Of a stretch of 64,000 bases of DNA, positions 12,001-55,619 are shown piece by piece (the stretch's first letter is position 1; the number at the start of each line of letters is the position of its first letter). Location: assembly GCF_020740795.1 (NCBI RefSeq), contig NC_067312.1, forward strand, positions 58,900,405 to 58,964,404, read 5' to 3'. Origin of the DNA: Apus apus (Eukaryota > Chordata > Aves > Apodiformes > Apodidae). The notes under the pieces were generated by a model. The model was not told where the DNA came from. It saw only the letters and a program-made list of their open reading frames with translations, and searched no databases. The position numbers and the translations under genes were made by a program.

Positions 12001-14711
12001 AAGTGCCAATGGGCTTCTATCCCCAGCCTAGAGTTCAGCTCAACCTGCCCATGTGCATGCAAACCACTACCTACACTGAAGAAAGCTTCACCAAGCTCTA
12101 GGTCTGCCACTAGGGTCTTTGCTAAGAGAGCTAGATGATGTGAAATGCATTGAGGGGGCTGTGAAAGACCCTCTGGCAGGAAGTTCATTATCGCCTGGAA
12201 TATCATGTAGACATGATGCTCTGGAACATGGTTTAAGCACTGGACTTGGTAGAGTTAGGTTAATGGCTGGTAGTTAGGATACAGACTCAATTATCTTAGA
12301 GGCTTTTTCCAACCAGAATGATTCTGTGTTTCTGCAATATCCTTCAGAAAGCTGCTTCATGGTTCTTCCCCCTAGGCAAGAGTCCCATTTCACATAATAT
12401 GAGACAGAGAAGGAAGGCACAAAGTAGCAAGCCAGCACATCAACCACTGCAGCTCTCCTCGTGCACTTACTGTATCTCTGTCCAGGGGTGCTTAAGGGAG
12501 ATGTTCTGCAAAGCAGTAGACGTCTGAGGTGCAGGCAAAGATGCTGCCTTTAAGCCCACTGCTTCTGTTGGTGTTTTCACAGGAGGCAGAAAGTCTTCAT
12601 TGTCAACATCTATGTAAAACCAAATCAGGACAAAGAAGCAAGTGAGCAAGACAGAAATCCATTGCCCTTGGCTACTTTGTGTAACATGACAGCCAAAACA
12701 GTTTACTGCAGCTATACATTGCATGTTCAACTGGAGAGATGGAACAAGGACAGCAAAGCAGGTTTTACTTAGGTTTAGGTCAAATTACATAAGGTTCCAT
12801 GTACAAATGGAGTCACCTATGCAAGGACAATCAAGTAACTTCAATCACTTTAATATGAGAATGACTAACCTTAAACAATCAAACTTTAACTACCTAAGAG
12901 AATAAGGAAGGAAGATGGTGTTCTTTTTGCCCATTCCAAACAGTGTTTGATGGTTTTAATGTGCAGATAACATTCCATAAAAAGAGCTTGTTACTAAAGT
13001 ATTGCCTGCTGTAGCACAAGGCCAAGGTACCCAGAACTTTTTAGAGCAGACACTTACTAAAGAGCAGGCTATTGGTTTCAGACAAAATGTGCATCTAGTC
13101 ATAACTAAACAGGTGGACAACCTGCTTGTGCCCTCCCCTGGGCCACTGGTTTGTGTATTCCCACTACTAGGAATGCACATGCTCATTTCACCATTTCTGA
13201 GAAAAAAACTTGCTTGCTGTAAATTTCACAGGCCTCACAAGAGGAAAGGGGTATATCGAACATGCATACTTCACATGCATGAGAAAATCAAGAGGAAATT
13301 CATGATCATAAGATACCTGGGAATCTACAACCCCATGATGTGGTTTAGGAGACAGCCCATTCACATTCATCCATAATAAGATCAGAAGTTGTAAACATCA
13401 ACCAAGCATTGATAGTTGGCACCTACATTTAGACACCTGGCCAAAACCTATGCCCGCTTAGAGATGAGGAGCACCATTTATCACTGAGCTGGTGAAAGCG
13501 AAAGAAAGACTGACATATGTGACACCTACTTGTTCTGCCAGCCAGAGATTCATTCACAAGCTGGGAGCTGCCCACAGGAAATCTGCGTTGAGCATTGCAA
13601 AAGTCCCAGCGTCTCGTTTGTAGCTGCTGCAGCCAGTACATCGCTGCCTGTTTGCTGATTGCCTAACATAACACAAAACAGGAAAGGGAGTAATCTCATC
13701 AGCATGAGACACATCCTGAAAGACTGACCAACGCTTTGCTGCCCAAGTCAGCAGATACAAAAGCCAGCTGTGTCAAGCCCATCATATATTCTCTGGCCCT
13801 AACACTGATTTGGGAGGACAGAGTAAATCTTCAGCATGCCCTTGATAACAGAATCTCACTGGACCAATTACTTCATTTTAAAGACTTTCTGGTTTACTAT
13901 AGTCCAAGGCTAAGGAGAAGTGTCACGATTATATTAGCCAGGAATTATCCACACCAGCGATTTTCAGAAAGATAAAAATCTAGCAAAACTTCCTTCTGGA
14001 GCAATCATTTTAGACCGGGGAGCTCATTTCTGTTCAGCAAACTACATGTGGACTGCAGGACTCTGCAATGATTTTAATTCAGCACCCAGTTCGACTTTTA
14101 CTTCTGTTAAACAGTGGCCATCTCACAGGGAACAGGAGTCCTAGTCTTGCCAAAACAATGTAAGTAGTTTAGGACCAAATGGTAACAATCCAGGCTGGGA
14201 GGACTAAAATGAAAATCAAGTTAAGAGGTACCTTAACAGAGTTGTGCCTGTCCTGATTGGGAATATTTCAGTACAGCCTCCACAAGAAGATGCTGCCCAT
14301 TACCTTCAAAGTGAAGACTCTGCTTGGTGTTCTGATCTCAAAAACCCCTTCCCCATTTTCCACCTTGCAGTCAAAGCTGGCACTGGAGAGATCAATAGAC
14401 CCCAAAGGGTTTATGTCCTGTGCAGTTCTGTAGTATAGTAAATGACATTTGTTTTCATCATAAAAGAACCAGCGAGACTTCCAGGTCTTGATTGGCCCCT
14501 TGATGCCCAGCTTATTTAAATAGCCACAGAGTTTTTTTCTGGATGTTTCTTTGCTGGGTTGCAGCTGTACGTTTTCCAGTTCTGCAGAAGAGGAAGGCAT
14601 GTTTTTCTCTTTTGCTGAGGCTCCGGTGCTGCTGCTATTGTCTGGATTTGAGTCCACTAAATTGCCTGGATCAGCAAGGAGATGAGCACTGCTTTCTGGT
14701 CCTTTTTTCAT
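81..14711 (-). CDS. TBC1D2: TBC1D2 (Armus), PH and TBC domain RabGAP; 3' part cut by the window edge
   Basis: GTPase-activating protein; the mammalian family member acts on Rab7 on late endosomes and at cell junctions. Ten coding exons (minus strand, high to low): 14711-14304, 13662-13530, 12609-12471, 9629-9380, 8244-7858, 7037-6927, 6013-5826, 3982-3512, 2385-2265, 266-81. All join in phase, giving 798 codons with no stop; the human protein has 928 residues, so about 130 remain outside. A PH domain (about residues 60-165) opens with KLCGYL, a coiled coil spans about 300-475, and the TBC domain starts near 598. Both catalytic fingers are visible: the IxxDxxR motif as IELDLPR and the YxQ motif as YCQG. 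ATG 14711 is chosen because an in-frame TAG lies upstream, beside a likely 3' splice site. PDYEVED and DEYGF favour TBC1D2 over TBC1D2B. The splice site for 9629 was picked by phase and is the least certain. Confidence 0.93.
3512..3982 (-). other. TBC1D2: TBC1D2 main TBC exon
   Basis: This 471-base exon carries the linker (SEYDEYGF, PDYEVEDWK) and the front half of the TBC domain. The arginine finger lies in IELDLPR (about residue 655) and the glutamine finger in YCQG (about residue 692), so the GAP active site looks intact. Exons 2385-2265 and 266-81 continue the fold (FNWFLVAFVD, LRVWDAFLYEG). The last donor in the window, AAG|GTACAA, is weak. Confidence 0.9.
5330..5485 (+). mobile_element. 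CR1 3'-end fragment
   Basis: CR1 tail (GGGAGGTGTCCCTGCCCATG, GGAACTAGATGATCTTTAAG, CCTTCCAAGCTGAACCGTTC) in the TBC1D2 intron between the exons at 5826 and 3982, antisense to the gene. Confidence 0.85.
6927..8244 (-). other. TBC1D2: TBC1D2 coiled-coil exons
   Basis: Exons 8244-7858 and 7037-6927 encode a nearly continuous heptad-rich region that starts ELVKLLHKALEAAQ and ends ENEKALLMK. In the mammalian protein this coiled coil binds active Rac1, which ties Rac signalling to Rab7 inactivation. Both exons are multiples of three (387 and 111 bases) with phase 0 at each end, so either could be skipped without a frameshift. Confidence 0.85.
10658..10711. repeat. Polypyrimidine tract
   Basis: A stretch of 54 bases consisting almost only of C and T (TTTCTCTCCCTC, TTCCTCCCCTCC) in a TBC1D2 intron, so purine-rich in the transcript. 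It is not positioned as a splice acceptor for any exon found. It could form a triplex. Confidence 0.8.
12205..12340 (+). mobile_element. Degraded CR1 3'-end fragment
   Basis: GGAACATGGTTTAAGCACTG and TTTTTCCAACCAGAATGATTC match the last part of CR1 and its terminal repeat. It lies in a TBC1D2 intron. Confidence 0.65.
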
Positions 14712-14764
14712 CTTTTTCAATATACTTGGAAAAATACTCGGAAGCAGATCAAAACAGGAAATTC
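14304..14764 (-). other. TBC1D2: TBC1D2 first coding exon (start codon and first half of PH domain)
   Basis: A likely acceptor (pyrimidine-rich, ending CTTATCTAG) sits just above 14764. About 53 bases of 5' UTR follow, then ATG at 14711 with A at -3. The first 60 residues are a low-complexity Ser/Asn/Glu-rich leader that differs from mammals. The PH fold then begins with KLCGYL and includes WKSRWFFYD. The donor AAG|GTAATG ends the exon in phase 0. The next exon (13662-13530) supplies the PH C-terminal helix (MYWLQQLQ) and uses the donor CAA|GTAGGT; the alternative AG|GTGTCA four bases further on breaks the phase. Confidence 0.85.
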
Positions 14765-15477
14765 TCTAGATAAGTAAGTAACAGCAGATTTCAATTAGAT
14801 CACCAGTTGTTATAGAACCTGCAGCAAATTAAAAAGGAGGAAAAAACTCAGGTTTGACATATGACAAAAACATGTTTCTTAGCTTTCAAACTGCCCAGCC
14901 AAGGTCTCTGACTTCCACTTTTTGGTCATTATTCACTGCCTTCCTTGGGTCAGACGATCTCTATGTAGCTGTTTTCCCCTTTTCCATTCCTAAACTGGCC
15001 TGGACTAGCAGCCAAGAAGCAGCACTGCAGCCTCTGGAGTGAAAAACAACTACAGTCTGTGGGCAGATCACTAGCAATAACTAGGGCATGTGAAGTCACA
15101 GAAAACAATGTTAAGTAACAGTTGCAGAAAACATGGCAAGATAACAAACTCAGGGGAGCACATACTCAGGTCAAAGGATTTCAGGTAAGTGTATCTTGGC
15201 ATTTCCACTGAATGTTCAGCTAACATTATGAACCATGGTGTTTGGAGTAAAATCCAGCCTTATGCAGCATCCTTATAAATAATTTGTCAGTTGAGGATTG
15301 CTGTTAAAAGCACCTGCACAACACGTTTTAGGCCTCTATCCAATAGACCTCATATGATGGATTACGCACGAGAGAAAGCAACTCTGTAATCCTTGCAAAA
15401 GGGACTTGGTTGCTTCCTGGCCAAAGTAACCTGCTGGGTTCTCAAGAAGAATGCAATGTGCAAGAGAAAACCAGAAA

Positions 15478-15620
15478 AATAAGGCTGGAAGGGGTCAGTG
15501 ATTTCTAGTCCAACTTCCCTCTCAGAACAGGATCTGATGTCAAAGCATAGCCAGGTACTCAAGGTCCACATTCAGTGAATGTTGATAATATGCAAGGATG
15601 GGAAATTCTGCCATGTTTCT
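15478..15620 (-). mobile_element. Degraded CR1 fragment
   Basis: GGCTGGAAGGGGTCAGTGAT, TTTCTAGTCCAACTTCCCTC and CAGAACAGGATCTGATGTCA resemble an old CR1 subfamily in reverse orientation. It lies in the putative first intron of TBC1D2. Confidence 0.5.
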
Positions 15621-16459
15621 GGGCCCTTTTTCACATGCTTAACCATATGGCAGGTGTGATTTTTTGCTCAGAGCTGCAGACACACATGGCCCTTGCATAA
15701 AGAAAACTAACACCACATAAAAACACGGTTTAAAGATGGATAAACGAAAAGACTAACAGAGACTTCAGATGAGACACTACAGTATCTGAAGCAAATTTGC
15801 AAGCAAATAAATTGTTGAGATGTTAAGTTGGTGGGAATCTAACTGCAGACACACAACTGAACTCAACAGCCAGCTGTGTGACAACAGGTGAATGGAGCAG
15901 TGGTGCACTCCAAGATGTTGCCCAAGCTCACACTCTCAGGAACAACTTATCCCCCTCACTTAAAGAAGGCTTAGGCATCCCAGCACTGGCTAAGCCCCAT
16001 TATGTTTATTGCTGCCCCCTCCTGTTTCCTCATTAGCTTTTTAAACATCTATAATGTTGACTCTTTTTGGAAAGGTACTAAGATTCATTTAGTTCACTCT
16101 CCTGACACCATGCAGCTGCTGAACACATAAAAAATGCCAGAACAATCACCCTTCATGAAGCTTCTGAAACATCAAAAAGCTTCATTTCCAAGATAATTTT
16201 GGCTGGTACAAAAGAAACATCATCAGGAGGAAAAAGCAGACTCAACTCTCCCTAGCAGACTCTGGGGCTTTTACAGCAATAGCAACAGATGGATCTTTTG
16301 TACCATCTGAAAACTCCATCATATTTCTACCTCTTGCCAGCACAGTGGCCCATGGGCCCACCCCATCAACAGGATCAAATAAGCCTTTTGCGTTTAGTCA
16401 CCAGGTTATACGGAGCCACGTCACATCTGCATCCCAGGGTGCTCTAGAGAAGATCTCAC

Positions 16460-17110
16460 CTTGAGAGAAGTCCCTGGAAGTCACCATCTGTTGGTGTAGA
16501 GCTATTGCTGCAGGCAGCACCAAGCAGGTAACCACAGCCTCCAGCACAAATCCAACAGCAATAGAAGAGGGACTTCTGCCTCAAGTTTCCTTCGGCCCAG
16601 TCGCTGCCTGGAGACTGAAAGAGATGCTTCCAACTTCGACACTGTCTCCTCAATAGTAGGATCAGGGTGAACCCTGCACGGACCTTTCTGGAGATGCTGG
16701 TGTGCCCAGCACAAGGCAGCCCCCCCACCCCTCCCCGTGCCTTCCAGAAGCACCTCCCAGCCCAGCTGCACCGCCGGACACAAGCGGCGGCTGCTGGAGC
16801 CTGGCACCGCGCTGCGCTGGGAACCGGACCCTGGCACTGCTCGGTACCGCCCGGCCCGGGCGGGGGCGGGGGCGGGGGTGGGCGCCTCCGGAGGGCGGGC
16901 CGGGGCTGGGAGGGGCGGGGTGCGGGTACCTGGTCCCGCCGCCCCGGCTGCCTCGTCCGCGGCCCCAGGCTTCCTGCCGGGAAGCTCTGGCTGCGGGGCT
17001 CGGCGGGGCGGGGCTCGGCGGGGCGGGGCGGGGCTCGGCGGGGCGGGGCGGGGCTCGGCGGGGCGAGCGAGGGGCGGGGCGGCGGCTGCGGGAGGCGGAA
17101 AATAAATAAA
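16460..17110 (-). promoter_or_regulatory. TBC1D2: CpG island and probable TBC1D2 promoter with non-coding first exon
   Basis: Positions 16730-17110 are very rich in G, C and CpG and hold many GGGGCGGGG Sp1-type boxes. On the minus strand a good donor, CTCAAG|GTGAGA, ends at 16460 with no coding exon before 14764, which fits an untranslated first exon spliced to the start-codon exon. No TATA box is seen. The exon is inferred from a CpG island plus a donor site; no transcript evidence is available. Confidence 0.55.
16993..17083. repeat. GC-box minisatellite in the TBC1D2 CpG island
   Basis: About five head-to-tail copies of a 16-21 base unit of the form GGGGCTCGGCGGGGCG, some with an extra GGGCG. 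Every copy contains one or two Sp1/KLF-type boxes, and the runs of three to four G are spaced to allow G-quadruplex folding of the plus strand. Such arrays vary in length and are often collapsed in assemblies. Confidence 0.85.
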
Positions 17111-18200
17111 ATACAAAGGGACGTTTCAGACGGGCGTCGGGTAGAAAATTATTGGCCAGGGCGGTGTGGCACAGTGAAAGCAAACCCGGAGGGTTGGAGG
17201 GGAGCAGCAGGACGTGTGTGCTGTGAGGGATGTGCCCCAGCGGGGTGGGTGCAGTCTGTTCCCTGAAAAAGCGTGTGAGAGAGGTAGTGCAGGGAATAGG
17301 GATGTCAGAGACAGCCCTGTTCGAGTAGTACAGGTGCTGGGGAGGCACAGGGAGACAGGGCACACAGCCCAGCCAGGCTCACACGCTCCCTGGCAGCAAC
17401 CCCTCCTGCCAGGGCTGCCGGGCTCTGCTGGCCTGGGAAGGCTCTTCTTGTGCCCTGCTCTCAGGACAAGGAGTCTGGTTGGCTTAGACTTTCTCTGTCT
17501 GCAATAATAGCTGAGCCTTGATGGTAGAGCTCATTTTCGTTGGTCTCCAAGTTCAGCCAACTTGACCAACTTTTATCACTGACTTTAACCGAGTATCTCA
17601 GCAGCCGGAAGCAAAACTGTTCAGACATCCAGTGTCCCAACCTTCCACTGGCTTAACCTCCCAAACTAACTGGTTAGTACCAGCATGGCTGCAACACAAA
17701 CATCCTGTTCCCTCTGTTACCTCATGCCCTGTCGCTGGCACAGGGACAGGCAACCACACAAAGAACTGGACTGGTGGAGAGCCAAAGCGCTGGTCTTGCT
17801 GCCTAACCCACAACCCTGCACGGCTTCCGACCCAGCTGGGTGGTTCACGAAGGGAAAAGTGGCTGTCGGACCAACAGCAAGGCCAGCGCAGGAGGAGCAC
17901 GGGGATGCCCGCCATCCGACCACCACAAAGCCAGCTGCTCTCTGAGGGTCCCGGCCCGACACGGCTGGAACGCGCCAGCCCTTCACCCTGCAGAGCCGCC
18001 TGTGCCAGGGCGGGCCGGGAGAGCTGCTCACGGAGGGGCTGAGGAAGACCTGGCAGCGGGTGGCAGCAAGCGACCTGCACCAAACGCAGCCGACGCTGCC
18101 GGCTCGGCCTGGCGCTGCCGCCGCCTCCGGGCAGGACGTTTCCCAGCACAGGCCGCCCCGGCCCGCAGCGGGGAGGCCGCGCTGCCCCGGGAGCCCCTCG
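17110..18200. other. Interval between the TBC1D2 and ELP1 promoters
   Basis: About 1.1 kb separates the two CpG islands of the divergent genes. I see no exon, RNA gene or recognisable repeat in it. Long open frames here run on both strands and are low-complexity products of GC-rich DNA. Confidence 0.5.
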
Positions 18201-18348
18201 CGCGGCCCCGCGGCCGAGATGGCGGCTCCGGCCCCGCCCCGGGGCGGCCGCTCTGCGCATGCGCTCTCGGCGGCGGGTCGCGCTTGCGCAGCTGGTCCCG
18301 CGCACGCGCCGCCGCCGCCCGCCCCAGCCCGCCCGGCATCGCGGCGCC
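18200..18348 (+). promoter_or_regulatory. ELP1: ELP1 core promoter and 5' UTR (YY1 and NRF1 motifs)
   Basis: The CpG island covers about 17900-18560. A YY1-type element, GAGATGGCGGCT, lies at 18216-18227, and a palindromic NRF1 site, TGCGCATGCGCT, at 18254-18265; further TGCGCA and GCGCACGCGC matches follow before the ATG. There is no TATA box. The set is typical of housekeeping genes, where YY1 often sits at the transcription start, so initiation near 18200-18230 and a 5' UTR of about 120-150 bases is my inference. The ATG at 18349 follows GGCGCC, a reasonable Kozak context. Confidence 0.65.
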
Positions 18349-51443
<33,095 letters not shown>

Positions 51444-51909
51444 CTAAAAGCCAAGGAATCCTGGTGGACTCCAAACTCTAAATTTTCGTGTAACTTCATT
51501 ACATCTTTACAGAAACCATTGTTGTCCTGGCATTTCTGATTCACTGTTCTCAGGGGTGCAAGTGAAGGGTCCCTCCAGCTGATGCAGCTGTGACTGTGAC
51601 CCGTATGGTGTCATGCTACTGGGGACAACCCCTCAGGTCCCACTGCAGAGGAGGTTTGTGAGGCTGGGGAATAACACAGTGTGCCTCTCTGAACATCGTT
51701 GGCTAAATCCCACATCTCCCACCTCTTCCCTCCCTTCTGGATGCAGCAACCCCACCAGTGCTGAATGAGCTGTTTCCTCTGCCATCTCGTCCTCCTGTGG
51801 ATGGTACGTCCACATCCCTCCTATGATGACAGGTCACATTTTAAGCTGTTCAGCCTGTTTTCAGAGATCTCACCAGTAAGTCTGAACCAACAGCAAGTCA
51901 TAGTTGCTA

Positions 51910-51915
51910 AATAAA
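51910..51915 (+). promoter_or_regulatory. ELP1: Candidate ELP1 polyadenylation signal
   Basis: A canonical AATAAA lies 467 bases after the ELP1 stop codon and is followed by a GT-rich stretch (TTTGTGTTCTCTTTGTTG) suited to cleavage factor binding. A second AATAAA occurs near 52075. The 3' UTR would thus run from 51444 to about 51935. Confidence 0.6.
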
Positions 51916-51939
51916 TGATTTGTGTTCTCTTTGTTGAAG

Positions 51940-53855
51940 CTGCATGTTGATACACCAAATTTTCATCAGAATGGCTTTAGTTCCAGCAGAGTGAAGTCTG
52001 CAGTACCAGCAGCCATTACTGTCCTGAGTGTGTGCCTATTCCCACTAGGGAGATTTTGGGTAAAGGAAAACATGAATAAAAGCAGGTGGGCAGCATAGGT
52101 TGGGTGTTGTAAGTGTCATACACTGCTGGGTTATGTACTACCCTGAGTTTAAAGATCAGCAGCTGTACCCTGATCATGCTATAAGCTTTTGCAGAACTGT
52201 TTCAGCTGGAAACTGATCTAACCTCATATCTGAGAATTAGGTTTTCCACAGAATACTTCTGTGATCTGACTGGAGAAGTAACAGCAGCAGTCCTGGGAGC
52301 AGAGGAGGGGAACAAGCTCTGCAAGTGAGGCTGAAAACCCTGTCAGCGGTAGCAGCCCACCACTCCCTCAGTTAGTTTTGTCTGGCAGCTGCTGTGTTCA
52401 GTGGAAGCCATTCCAGTTAGTACACACTGGAAAAATGCCCTCACAAACAAGGCACTTCTGTCTGTTGGAGGGGTCTTGACACAGCAATGGGCTGTGTTCT
52501 TACTGCATGGCATTAGTACATGTCTTAGTGCTGCAGATCATTGTTCTTGTGATGCCAGAACTCCATCATGCTGGGATGCCCATGGAGGCTTGCTCTGTAT
52601 GTACTGAGATGCCTTGGGGTTGTTGGAGTGGAGTGGTAAAATCCTTGTTCATGTTGCATGAAGCATTGGAGTGGTCTTATTCCAGCTGTTCTGAATTATG
52701 TGGCCTATTCTGGGTGGTGTGGGGATGGCTTAAGCCTGTTGTCAAGAACTGTGACTACACTGGAAGGAGATTCTCCAAGAGTAAAGCCTTGAGATGGCAA
52801 AGCACATGAAAGGCTGCACAAGGCTGGAATGTTTTACTGCATCTAGGTCTTCAACATAGTAGCAGAACATAGTCCAAAATGAAATACAGCAGCCACTTTC
52901 CAGATCTGGAGAAAACAGTCCTGAGGGAGTCTGGGATCGTCTCCAGGGCATGCTCTGCAATTGAATTGCTCTGGCTCTGCAATGGTAATGCAACACTGAC
53001 ACTCCTAATTCCTGACATTCCTAAATCTGATGCAATGCTGAGCTCTTGTGCAGCCTTATCTATTGTGTAGAGGTTCCCTCTTCAGAGAACCCAAGAAAAG
53101 GTTAAACTCTTGCCAGCTCACTGAGGGTACATGCTTGTGCTTAAACACAGCAGTGCCTTTAACATAGGGGTTCTTTCCATCATGGTGATGGTCAAAGCTG
53201 AAGACTCTCTGATCTTAGCCGTGTTCTCCCATCAAGGCAAAATAACTTTAAATTTGCCATCTAGGTAAACCTCTCCCTCCTGAGTGAACTTTGACTAAGG
53301 AGCAATAGACCTGGAAACAACACTTTGTGCCCTGAGCTGCCATTGGGAATGTCCGGCTTCCTGCTTCCCTATTCTGCAGTTGCTGAACCTTAGCTTCTTT
53401 CCAGCAGCAGCCAGGAGTCTGCTTTCACTGGATTTCTGCTAGGATGCTTTTCTGCTTTCCTAGTGATGCATGTCATCTTGAAATATTTTCTGCCTTAGCT
53501 GCTGTCTTTACAGACATGTTGAATTTGTTCTAGTGAGTTCTGTGGAGGCTTTTACAAGCAGATGCAGCTAATAGGAACTGAAGTAAGCCACTAATGCAGA
53601 AACGTGGGACTTTTAAAATAACTGTATTTCTGAGAAGACATGGCCGGGTGGAAGCCTAATTTACGAGAGCAGAGGTTTGTCACCTCTCTGCTGTTTAGCT
53701 TCATTAAATACAAAATAAAAAAGCTATTTCAGGCATGCAGTATCAAAAAAGCAGTATCAAATACAGCTTCCTACAGCTAAGGGTGGGAGCTGCTCTTGAA
53801 TTGACACATGTATCCTTTGTCAGCATTGGTCTTCGTGTGGCATGCAGTGTCTTCC
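51940..53855. other. Intergenic DNA between ELP1 and ACTL7
   Basis: About 1.9 kb between convergent genes. I see no coding exon, no CR1 copy and no RNA gene. Part of the right end should be the ACTL7 3' UTR, but no canonical minus-strand polyadenylation signal is apparent in the first 250 bases past its stop. Confidence 0.5.
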
Positions 53856-54947
53856 TCAGAAGCACTTATTAAAAATGCAGGAAGGACCATATTCTTCGTA
53901 TTCACTCCTGTAAACCCAGAGATCCTGGGAAGAGTCGAGTGAGGCCAGAATAGATCCACCAATCCAGACAGAAGACTTCCTTTGCGGGGACACAGCTGTG
54001 GTGATGTCGTCACTGGGGAACAACCTAGCCAGTTCCATCTGGAAGCGATCAACAAAGCCTTCCATCATAGTGCTGCCCCCACACAGCAGGATGTTTGCCA
54101 TCATTTTTTTGTTGAGGTAGGCATCACATTTCTTGAGGCTGCTGACTACCAGCTCCAAAAGCCCTGGCTGCTCTGAGCCAAATAAGGTGGGTCTGAAGAG
54201 CGTTTCAGCACAAAGAAATCTCTCCTTGCCTACAGTGAGAAGGCGTCCATCTGGCAGCTCATAATCCATTTGTTGTTTCTCAAGTGGCAAACTCAAGTCC
54301 TGTTGAAGGTCCAGAGAAGTGTAACAACATTTCTCTTTGAGATCTTGTATGATGTTTAGCTGGTGCTCTGTGAACATGTTTCCAGACTCATTTAGTGACT
54401 CCATGAGACAACGTGTGATGTCCAAGCCAGCATAATCTGCCCTCCTAATGACACTGTAACTAATGTAACCTTCATCAATGGGAACCACATGTGAAACACC
54501 ATGGCCACTTTCTACCACAAGAGCTGAGGTTTTTCCATAAGAATACATGGATAAATGGGGCTGATAAGCAAGGTGGATGGCAGGCACATGGAATCTTTCA
54601 AAGATCACCTCAGCATATTTCTCCTTGTCAGTGATGGAACGCAGGGGAGGCACTGACACCAGAACAGCATGGTCATCTGTCTGAATCTTCATCTCTGTCT
54701 GGAAGATATATTCCAAAGTATCTTGGACACAGTTCCAGTCCACCACTATGCCACGTCTTACTGGGTTGGTAAGTGTTAAGTCTGTGCTGGTATTCTGAAG
54801 CTCTCGTCCAACAAAGGTTTCTTGATGGCTTCCAGTGTCCTGCATGGGCTTACCAGCTGTATGTGAAACAATGTAGGAAGGCTGCATCTCCCCTGCAAAG
54901 CCACATTTGAGGGTACCTGTGCCAATGTCTATGACTACTGCTTTCAT
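53856..54947 (-). CDS. ACTL7: Actin-like 7 (ACTL7A/ACTL7B family), intronless
   Basis: An uninterrupted 363-codon frame with full-length actin homology. Visible parts are the phosphate-1 loop (VVIDIGTGTLKCGFAG), FVGRELQNT, GIVVDWNCVQDTLEYIF, the hinge and phosphate-2 loop (VVESGHGVSHVVP), the adenosine motif ILLCGGSTM and the actin-type end WIGGSILASL to KCF. The family is testis-specific in mammals and acts in the acrosome and sperm head. The frame continues upstream to an in-frame TGA without another ATG, so the protein lacks the roughly 60-residue leader of the human proteins (415-435 residues). SGHGVSHVVP, YELPDG and QPGL look closer to ACTL7B, while the orientation relative to ELP1 matches ACTL7A. 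A single pre-duplication-type gene is my inference. An actin pseudogene is unlikely because the frame is intact and the locus syntenic. Confidence 0.9.
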   Translation of the reverse strand: MKAVVIDIGTGTLKCGFAGEMQPSYIVSHTAGKPMQDTGSHQETFVGRELQNTSTDLTLTNPVRRGIVVDWNCVQDTLEYIFQTEMKIQTDDHAVLVSVPPLRSITDKEKYAEVIFERFHVPAIHLAYQPHLSMYSYGKTSALVVESGHGVSHVVPIDEGYISYSVIRRADYAGLDITRCLMESLNESGNMFTEHQLNIIQDLKEKCCYTSLDLQQDLSLPLEKQQMDYELPDGRLLTVGKERFLCAETLFRPTLFGSEQPGLLELVVSSLKKCDAYLNKKMMANILLCGGSTMMEGFVDRFQMELARLFPSDDITTAVSPQRKSSVWIGGSILASLDSSQDLWVYRSEYEEYGPSCIFNKCF

Positions 54948-55164
54948 TTTCTTTATATTGTTGAGGCTATCCTTGGTCCTATGGCTGTCCCTTATGGACT
55001 TCAAACAGCTTGTGTCTGCTGCTGCTGGAAGTCACAGCTGTGACTTCATACAGCAGGGCATGCTTCTTGGTGGCATTGCCCTGCCACTGCTCCACCTGGG
55101 GTCAGGACCAGCAGCGTGTGCCTGGAGCCCTGGTGGCAGTGGATTTACTAAAGGCACTGACTTA

Positions 55165-55268
55165 TGACATCATACATAGGCTTGCTCCTTAGAAAGTGTG
55201 CTCTGCATATGCTCTCAAGAGTGCTCTGCATGTCAGTGATTTAGACAGCTGCACACCATTTGTATATA
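55165..55268 (-). promoter_or_regulatory. ACTL7: Possible ACTL7 promoter elements (CRE-like and TATA-like)
   Basis: On the minus strand, TGATGTCA at 55172-55165 differs by one base from the consensus CRE (TGACGTCA). It lies about 220 bases before the chosen ATG. CREM-bound CRE variants drive many spermatid genes, so the match fits the expected expression. A TCTATATACAAA element lies further upstream, near 55268-55257. These are motif matches only. Confidence 0.3.
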
Positions 55269-55619
55269 GACAGATTGCAGGTGTTTTTTCTTCACTTTAA
55301 TGTGTGAGAGGTACTAAAAAACATGACACCCACCCATGGGCTGTGGGGTGTAAGCAGTGCATTTACCTGTGAAGCAGTGTGGCTTTCCTTTCTGGCCTGT
55401 GTTTGCCATGTGAGGGAGGCCACAGTTCTCCAACATTTGCAACTGTTCTTGGTCCAAAATTGTTCCTATTGCTAAGCATTAGCACTACATCAGCCCTGGG
55501 GCCAAGTGAAGCTGTAGTTTGACTGTGTCAAGAGTGAGTCCCTAGACTGGCTTTTGTGATGGTTTATCTTTTTTTAGTTTTGCCATCTAAATTAAGGCAT
55601 AATACTAATGTCAGCAAAA

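Noticed and set aside
14712-14720. TBC1D2 start three codons earlier at 14720
   Set aside because: That codon is TTG; the first real ATG in this frame is 14711.
16502-17363. Several 120-230 codon open frames on both strands in the TBC1D2 island
   Set aside because: They arise from the GC-box repeat in several frames at once; no conserved domain or splice context.
54948-55004. ACTL7 start at 55004
   Set aside because: The codon there is TTG and no ATG occurs between it and the upstream in-frame stop; ATG 54947 is used unless an upstream exon exists.
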